A DNA stretch of 64,000 nucleotides, from assembly GCA_964643355.1 (NCBI GenBank), contig CAZXPW010000005.1:62001-126000 (forward strand), in the 5' to 3' direction. Both the position numbers and the translations under genes were made by a program. Source of the DNA: FEN-1350 sp964643355. GTDB lineage: Bacteria; Planctomycetota; Phycisphaerae; Sedimentisphaerales; Anaerohalosphaeraceae. Under the pieces are notes generated by a model. The model searched no databases. It was not told the origin of the DNA and was given only the letters and a program-made list of their open reading frames with translations. This document shows, piece by piece, positions 58,897 to 64,000 of this stretch (position 1 is the stretch's first letter; each line of letters starts with the position of its first letter).

Positions 58897-61572
58897 TCAG
58901 CGGCGGAGCTGAACGGTGATCTCAAAGGGCTGATCCGACCGGATGTGTAAGGGGGCGTTTGTATCGGCAGTAGAGGAGACGATCTCGCCGCCGAGCCGTT
59001 CCAAGTGCAGGACGATCTTGCCTTCGGTTGATCGCCGGGCGAAAAGCAGATGGATGCGGACTGTGTCGAGTTCTTCAAAGACGACTTTCAGGTCAATGTC
59101 CCCAAACGATGTCGGCATCTTCTTGATCCGGATATCTCCGTCGGGTTTGGTCCAGGCCTGCGGCAGGGCCTGGAGCAGATGCAATTCGTCGCCGCGTTCG
59201 AGGACCAGCAAGTGTCGGACCAGCCGGATAAACTCGGCGCTGGCCCAGTTATGGGGCATGTCGCCGACAAAGTGTTCCTTTTGGCCTTTGGAGTTCTGCT
59301 CCTCGCGCCAGCACAGCAGGGGGCTGGCGTGGTTGCCGAAGGCGTAGAGTGTCGCGGCGGCCTTGTCAGGGTGGCCCAGCCACAAGTGTGCGTGAGCATA
59401 GAAACTTGCGGCGTAGTTCCAGATGCCGTCTTCGATCCAGCCGGTGCCGTAGATCAGGCCTTCGCGCTGATTGGCGTCGAGCATGGCCATCGTACCGAGC
59501 ATCAGGGCGTCGTCGTCGCGATAGATACGGCCCGGAAAGACAGAATGCAAAAACGCCCAGGCGCCGCGCTGAGGCAGTTGCGGCTGCTCGCCTTTCATCG
59601 TAACGGGGACATAGACATTTCCGTTCTTGTCGGTCAATTTATCACGGTTGCGGGCCTTTTCGAAGGTCTTCCAGTAATCGTCGTACTCGGCGGCCCACGC
59701 GTCGGCGTGCGGGAGCTTGCGATAGCGGGCCATCTCGATTGCGCACTTCAGTCCCGCCAGAGTCCAATAGACATTCGTGTACTCGCGATGCGCGCCGCCC
59801 AGGCCGCCGTCGCCGAAGCCGATAGGCATGAGACCATAGTTGGCCTGCTGTGGATCGCTGCGGGTCAATTGCCGGTAACGGATGATTTCATTGACATTGA
59901 ACTCAACCTTCGGCCAGATCGACGCCAGCCACGCGTCGTCGCCGGTGAGTTGCCAATGGCGCAGGACCATCCACAACCGCAGGCCGCATTTCTTGGAGAA
60001 TTCAACGCCGCCGGGGCCGTCGTCCTTGTCGATCTGCAGCTCAAGGCCCGTTCGGGCCTCTTGCCAGCGACCCAGGTAGGTTGCCGCCTCCAACAAGAAA
60101 GGACCGTCGGCCGCCCAGGTACCGCGGTAACAGGTCGGGCCGACCTGGAAGACCACGCCGCCGGGACGAACTTCGCGGGCCTGGTAGATATTTCGGATAC
60201 ATGAATCCAATAATCCCTGCACGGCCGGATCGGGAACACTGATTTGGTCATAGGGTAGTTTTTGCGAATGCCAATATCGTATGGCTGTTTCCAGAAGTGG
60301 AAAGGCATTTTCAGAAACTGTACACTCCGAGGCCGGACCTTGAAAGAATGCGGCCAGAACTGACTGGGGCTTGCCGTCGGAGGCGAAAGTCAGGCGAACC
60401 GTCTGGCCGGTTGTGGCGCTGGTGGCCGAGGCAAGGGGTTGATTCTTGAACTTGCCGGAGATCACCTCGGCCTCGGCGGGTATATTATCTTTCTCGAAGA
60501 TCCACAGACCCGAAAGGATCGTGTTCTTGTCCTGGGCCTTATCGGGAGAATAAACGCCCAGGTCGATCTTGCCGTCGTTGTTTTCGTCGCGAACCTCCAC
60601 GATCACGGCCATTGGTTTGTTACGGCCGGCCTCGCGGATCACTTCCAGTTCTCGAATGGTTTTGCCTTCGATGCGGATTTCCATCGGACGGGCGCCCGGT
60701 TTTTCGTAGTACCCTTCGATGAATCCGAATGCGGCAATATAGGACCGGCCGGGTTGACCGCGAAAGGAATAAGCGATTGGTCTGCCATAGCCAACCAACA
60801 CATCGCGATACAACTCAGCACAGGGAACCTGCGGATTGGCCCACCCGCGGCTCAGCGCCGGGGCCGACTCAGATTTCAACGGCGAAGTTTCCTCGGTGGC
60901 GTTTCGCAGCAAGGCCGGTTCGATTTCGGTAGGCGCAACGGAAAAGCGGCAATACGGTTTGTCGTCGCCGAGTTTGAAGAGAGATTTTCCATCCGAACCA
61001 AGATGGAAGCGATCGTTGGAGTCAATCGTCAGAATGATCGGCCGATTCTCCGAGCCCGTGGCATTTCGCAACCACAGGAAATCGACCCGACGATCCGCCC
61101 AGGATTGGTCGGCCGGTTGTGGTGCGATCCCCGCCCATGTGGTTTGTTCCAGGACCGCACCGCCTTTGCTCAGCCGCGTCTTAACGATGGGCAGTCGCGG
61201 GCTTTGCAGCGATTGCTCGATCGCGGCCTTCTCGCCGCCGGGTAGGTCAGCCAGTATCCGCTCGCCAAATCCGTCAAAGCGGCCGGAGCCGTACTGGTAG
61301 TACAGGCCGCCGTCAGAACCGACGATGGTCTTGTGCGGGTCATCGACCAGCCCCGTACAGGTCTGCCATCGCGACGGAGCATAGCGGAAGTCCAGGACCT
61401 GCGGCTCGAGCGTGTCCGTTTGCGGTTCGGCTTGTACGGCGGTTGTAACGATGTTCAACTCGTATGACTCGGACGCCGCCGCCAGAACCGCCGAAATGAA
61501 GTTCCACGGTGCGGACGAGAGGACCAACAGCGTCAGTCCGCCGAAACAGCGGAAACGAAGATCTATCCGCAT
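58897..61572 (-). CDS. Secreted six-hairpin glycosidase-like protein
   Basis: 891 residues with an export signal. The N-terminal half is beta-rich (about 40-440). The C-terminal half (about 450-800) has the aromatic-rich alpha/alpha-barrel pattern of six-hairpin glycosidases: TCYRGTWAADGPFLLEAATY, KKCGLRLWMVLRHWQLTGDD, GWIEDGIWNYAASFYAHAHL. A final beta module follows. It resembles GH78/GH63-like or related clades, but I cannot assign a family. Candidate acids are Asp and Glu in the WAADGPF and WIEDG loops. AGGAG precedes the ATG. It probably acts on polysaccharide side chains, consistent with the other secreted enzymes in the window. Confidence 0.72.
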   Translation of the reverse strand: MRIDLRFRCFGGLTLLVLSSAPWNFISAVLAAASESYELNIVTTAVQAEPQTDTLEPQVLDFRYAPSRWQTCTGLVDDPHKTIVGSDGGLYYQYGSGRFDGFGERILADLPGGEKAAIEQSLQSPRLPIVKTRLSKGGAVLEQTTWAGIAPQPADQSWADRRVDFLWLRNATGSENRPIILTIDSNDRFHLGSDGKSLFKLGDDKPYCRFSVAPTEIEPALLRNATEETSPLKSESAPALSRGWANPQVPCAELYRDVLVGYGRPIAYSFRGQPGRSYIAAFGFIEGYYEKPGARPMEIRIEGKTIRELEVIREAGRNKPMAVIVEVRDENNDGKIDLGVYSPDKAQDKNTILSGLWIFEKDNIPAEAEVISGKFKNQPLASATSATTGQTVRLTFASDGKPQSVLAAFFQGPASECTVSENAFPLLETAIRYWHSQKLPYDQISVPDPAVQGLLDSCIRNIYQAREVRPGGVVFQVGPTCYRGTWAADGPFLLEAATYLGRWQEARTGLELQIDKDDGPGGVEFSKKCGLRLWMVLRHWQLTGDDAWLASIWPKVEFNVNEIIRYRQLTRSDPQQANYGLMPIGFGDGGLGGAHREYTNVYWTLAGLKCAIEMARYRKLPHADAWAAEYDDYWKTFEKARNRDKLTDKNGNVYVPVTMKGEQPQLPQRGAWAFLHSVFPGRIYRDDDALMLGTMAMLDANQREGLIYGTGWIEDGIWNYAASFYAHAHLWLGHPDKAAATLYAFGNHASPLLCWREEQNSKGQKEHFVGDMPHNWASAEFIRLVRHLLVLERGDELHLLQALPQAWTKPDGDIRIKKMPTSFGDIDLKVVFEELDTVRIHLLFARRSTEGKIVLHLERLGGEIVSSTADTNAPLHIRSDQPFEITVQLRR

Positions 61573-61617
61573 ATTTGCCGCTCCTGTTTGCTTCGAATTG
61601 GAATTGATCGGATCCGA

Positions 61618-62262
61618 TCAGCGGATCTTGTAGCTGATCGCCATGCCGTCGTTCTTTTCCATCGAGGCGCGGATGATTACGGTGTCGTAGTTGGGATTGT
61701 TCTGGATATAGTCGAGGAAGTCCTTCATCTGGCGGGCCGACTGGATGACATTGTCCGCAACGACGACGGCCCCGACCTTGAGCTTGGGCTCGATGATTTG
61801 AAGATACTTCAGATAATCCGATTTTACCGCATCGAGAAAAGCAAAATCAATCGGACCTTCGATGGTTGGAAGGGTTTTCAGGGCGTCGCCCTCCACGCAG
61901 GTGACGACCTTTTCCAGCCCGACCTTTTCGAGATTCTCTTTCGTTGCCGCGATCATCTTCGGATCGATATCCAGCGTCCAGAGGTGTCCGCCGGTCCGCT
62001 CGAAGGCGATGCCCATATTCACCGCGCCGAATCCCGTGGCCGAACCCACTTCAATGCCGCGTTTGCACTTTGCGGCCTCGACGAGGATCCGCAGCATCAT
62101 CGCGTCGCCGGGCGTGGTATTGAGGCCGATGCGATGGAAGTCCTTGACGAACTGGTCGCGGAACGCCTGCGAAGTCTTGTCCTTGTTTGCATCCTGTGCC
62201 ATGGCCGCCAGAGCTCCTAATCCACATATCGCCGCCACCACCACTACGATTGCCTTTTTCAT
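61618..62262 (-). CDS. Class I O-methyltransferase with a signal peptide
   Basis: A 214-residue Rossmann methyltransferase of the catechol/caffeoyl-CoA O-methyltransferase type: IEVGSATGFGAVNMGIAFER (SAM loop), LWTLDIDPKMIAATKENL, and the metal-ligand strand FAFLDAVKSDYLKYL with VVADNVI. Its N-terminus is a convincing export signal (KKAIVVVVAAICGLGALAAM, AQD cleavage region), which is odd because SAM is made in the cytoplasm. ATG 62262 has AGGAGA and starts exactly at the signal. Either it is exported and inactive or repurposed, or the hydrophobic segment is a membrane anchor facing the cytoplasm. Confidence 0.85.
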   Translation of the reverse strand: MKKAIVVVVAAICGLGALAAMAQDANKDKTSQAFRDQFVKDFHRIGLNTTPGDAMMLRILVEAAKCKRGIEVGSATGFGAVNMGIAFERTGGHLWTLDIDPKMIAATKENLEKVGLEKVVTCVEGDALKTLPTIEGPIDFAFLDAVKSDYLKYLQIIEPKLKVGAVVVADNVIQSARQMKDFLDYIQNNPNYDTVIIRASMEKNDGMAISYKIR

Positions 62263-62439
62263 ACCGGTCTCCTGATGAAATGTTCGTTCTTTGATTTCCG
62301 TGAGGATATTGTACCCGGTATCTGGACGAATGGCTACAGACCGGTATTGCATGGATTTTCGCAAAAGGGGCACGGACTCCATGAATTGCCGGGGCGAATA
62401 AGCGTGCGGTTTGTCGTCCGGGAGGATACACTGTTGCTC

Positions 62440-62799
62440 ATGCGAGAGAACAAGAATCGTCCAAGCGGAATTGTCTATTCGACGGAATTTGGCACGATGT
62501 GTCCAGCGTGTTCGAGGCCGATTGCCGAGTGTGTCTGCGGAAACGATCGGGCCGCTCCGGCCGGCGATGGGATTGTGCGTGTGGCACTGGACACCAAAGG
62601 CCGCAAGGGCAAGGCCGTTACAGTCGTGTCCGGTCTGGGGGGGACCGCCGACCAACTCAAAGATCTGGCCCGCGAACTGAAGACCCGCTGCGGCGCCGGC
62701 GGCACCATCAAGAATTGGTCTATCGAGATTCAGGGCGACCATCGCGACAAACTCGTGACCGAATTCCAGAAGCGAGGATTGACCGTCAAGCGACTGTGA
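62440..62799 (+). CDS. SUI1/YciH translation initiation factor-like protein
   Basis: 119 residues. The N-terminal half has a short cysteine-containing segment (MCPACSRPIAECVCG) that may bind zinc. The C-terminal half is the SUI1/eIF1 fold: VALDTKGRKGKAVTVVSG, LKDLARELKTRCGAGGTIKN, then IEIQGDH. Bacterial YciH proteins resemble eIF1 and can check initiation fidelity in vitro. ATG 62440 is the likeliest start; a GGAGG lies 13 nt upstream, rather far. It is monocistronic between convergent/divergent secreted-protein genes. Confidence 0.88.
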   Translation: MRENKNRPSGIVYSTEFGTMCPACSRPIAECVCGNDRAAPAGDGIVRVALDTKGRKGKAVTVVSGLGGTADQLKDLARELKTRCGAGGTIKNWSIEIQGDHRDKLVTEFQKRGLTVKRL

Positions 62800-62826
62800 T
62801 TTGTCGATAGCGGTTTCAGCGAATTT

Positions 62827-64000
62827 TCAATCCATGAACGGATACCCCATATCCAGACGGGTGCCGTCGGGATCGGTCTGCGCAGGGTCGGCGGCGTTGA
62901 CACACGGCGAACTGGCCGACAAACGGTACTTGTGCCCGGCCCGATCGACGAACAACGGATCGGCGTGGAGGTTTCCGGCACCGGGCCATGCCTCATCGAA
63001 GATGTCGCTGTACTCGATATGAAAATCACCGTCCAGATACGGCGCGTCGGCCTGGATTGGATCGGTGGCGTCGATGATGGAGTTGAAGACATTCCAGTAG
63101 ATCCGGCCGGATTTGACATTGTACTTGTTGTTCGACTGAATCCCGAAGTCGATCCGACCTTCCATCCGCGTGGCGACGATCGTTGAGCGGTCGATGTGAA
63201 CTGTGGCAGAACCTCCGTCGTTGGCCTTGCAGGCCACCGCCGAGACGGTCGGATCCTCCGGGGCGATATTCGTTTCGACGATCAGACATCGCCGGATTGT
63301 GGTATCGCCGTTGTACAGACTGATCCCCTTGTCTCGGGTGTCGCGGACGAAAAAATCCTCGATCGTGATCGTTGGCCCCAGCAAGTCGATTCCGTCGTCG
63401 TCGACCAACGCGGCCACGCCGCCGCGAAGCTTGCACAATTGGCCGTTTTGCTGGGAGTGGATGTAAATTCCGTCGGCGTCGTCGCGGCCGTGCATGTCGG
63501 TCAGCCAGCTTTCTTCCAGCAGCAGGGCGGTGCCGGAGATCTCCGGCCCCATCGCCGATCGGCTCAGAAGGCAACGACGAAAAATAAGATTTGATCCGGA
63601 CTCAGAATGCATGGATTTGCCCGCCGTGTCCGTGATATTGGCGTGATCGAAGACGATCGTCGAATGATTCGCGCGGATGGTGGGACCGGTGGCAGTGTGC
63701 CCGACTCCCGGCGAACGGCCGCCTCGATGAATATCCGTGTATTGCAGCAGCGACGGGTCTCCCGAGGAAAAATGCAGCTCGCCGAAGTTTTTCCCGGCCT
63801 CCGTCGCGGTGATCGTGACCGGCGAGGAATCGGAGCCGATCGATTGCAGCGAGCCGAGGATATCGAGATCCGCTCCGTCGGTGCCGCTGGCCGTGCCGTC
63901 GATCAAAACCATCGTTCCCGGCTCCAGCGTCAATGTTATGCCGGCGGGAATGGTGAAATCTCCGCCGGTGATGCGATGAACGCCGCTCCAGGTTTGCGAT
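62827..64000 (-). CDS. Right-handed beta-helix surface protein, N-terminus beyond window
   Basis: The frame is open to the window edge, so these ~390 residues are the C-terminal part. Repeated short strands with N/G/D turns (ITLTLEPGTMVLIDG, LHFSSGDPSLLQYTDIHRGG, DGIDLLGPTITIEDFFV, DKGISLYNGDTTIRRCLI) are typical of parallel beta-helix repeats found in secreted polysaccharide-binding or degrading proteins. It ends in LSASSPCVNAADPAQTDPDG and GYPFMD, a common finish for this type. No dockerin-like module here. The signal peptide and any catalytic domain lie outside the window. Confidence 0.82.
   Translation of the reverse strand, partial: SQTWSGVHRITGGDFTIPAGITLTLEPGTMVLIDGTASGTDGADLDILGSLQSIGSDSSPVTITATEAGKNFGELHFSSGDPSLLQYTDIHRGGRSPGVGHTATGPTIRANHSTIVFDHANITDTAGKSMHSESGSNLIFRRCLLSRSAMGPEISGTALLLEESWLTDMHGRDDADGIYIHSQQNGQLCKLRGGVAALVDDDGIDLLGPTITIEDFFVRDTRDKGISLYNGDTTIRRCLIVETNIAPEDPTVSAVACKANDGGSATVHIDRSTIVATRMEGRIDFGIQSNNKYNVKSGRIYWNVFNSIIDATDPIQADAPYLDGDFHIEYSDIFDEAWPGAGNLHADPLFVDRAGHKYRLSASSPCVNAADPAQTDPDGTRLDMGYPFMD

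Noticed and set aside
1..64000. tRNA, rRNA, CRISPR, integrase or insertion sequences
   Set aside because: I looked through the intergenic stretches and open frames for cloverleaf-like ends, regularly spaced repeats and transposase motifs and saw none. A tRNA scan was not possible.

Overview
The window looks like chromosomal DNA of a member of the Planctomycetota, most likely class Phycisphaerae. This is inferred from protein style, not from a marker gene. The signs are several secreted proteins ending in dockerin-like DxNxDGxVDLxDxxxLxxxWL modules, PEP-CTERM surface proteins, a planctomycete-type pseudopilin, an ECF sigma factor paired with a membrane protein, many secreted carbohydrate-active proteins, and GGAG-type ribosome binding sites. 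No rRNA, tRNA, CRISPR array, integrase or transposase was seen.

Layout. 1-2000: the start of groEL (minus strand, cut by the window edge) and an intergenic region with a near-consensus sigma70 promoter leading into a rod-like RNA that resembles 6S RNA. 2000-7500: a secreted beta-helix protein followed by a 1426-bp tandem duplication of its C-terminal part plus a PEP-CTERM gene. Both PEP-CTERM copies carry a poly-G run at the same codon, and one copy is out of frame. 7600-11500: two secreted GH51 arabinofuranosidases. 11500-17500: an RNase H/PurN fusion with a zinc-ribbon protein, an M20 peptidase with a probably leaderless mRNA, and a large secreted protein. 17600-26100: clpB, dcd, an ECF sigma pair, a rubrerythrin-like protein, archaeal-type aldolase and a coiled-coil lipoprotein. 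26500-30000: a TRAP transporter (dctPQM) with a universal stress protein. 30000-40600: a housekeeping run of prfB (with its programmed frameshift), pepA, folE, a DNA-repair-type radical SAM gene, rpsU, uvrB, nadC, birA and a dihydrolipoyl dehydrogenase.

40500-46700 (minus strand) holds a carbamoyltransferase / SxtJ-like / methyltransferase / DUF5989 / SGNH-hydrolase set. A pseudopilin with its own promoter, a leader of about 370 nt rich in hairpins, and its own UUCG terminator splits the set. 46800-52200: a UDP-sugar pyrophosphorylase, a DUF2314-type protein, a decaying Fic gene and queA. 52400-55300 is a GntR(YtrA)-ABC-permease operon with a lesion in every gene: a frameshift next to a 39-bp inverted repeat, a nonsense codon, a lost ATG, and a leftover fragment of a second permease. 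55500-64000 returns to secreted proteins (metallophosphoesterase-LRR-dockerin, four-repeat beta-barrel protein, six-hairpin glycosidase-like enzyme, exported O-methyltransferase, beta-helix protein) plus a SUI1-type translation factor.

Taken together, the genes suggest a heterotroph that degrades plant-type polysaccharide outside the cell and displays many repeat proteins on its surface. The items most worth following up are the 6S-like RNA, the poly-G surface genes, the structured pilin leader, the RNase H/PurN fusion, and the 39-bp inverted repeat at the broken ABC operon.
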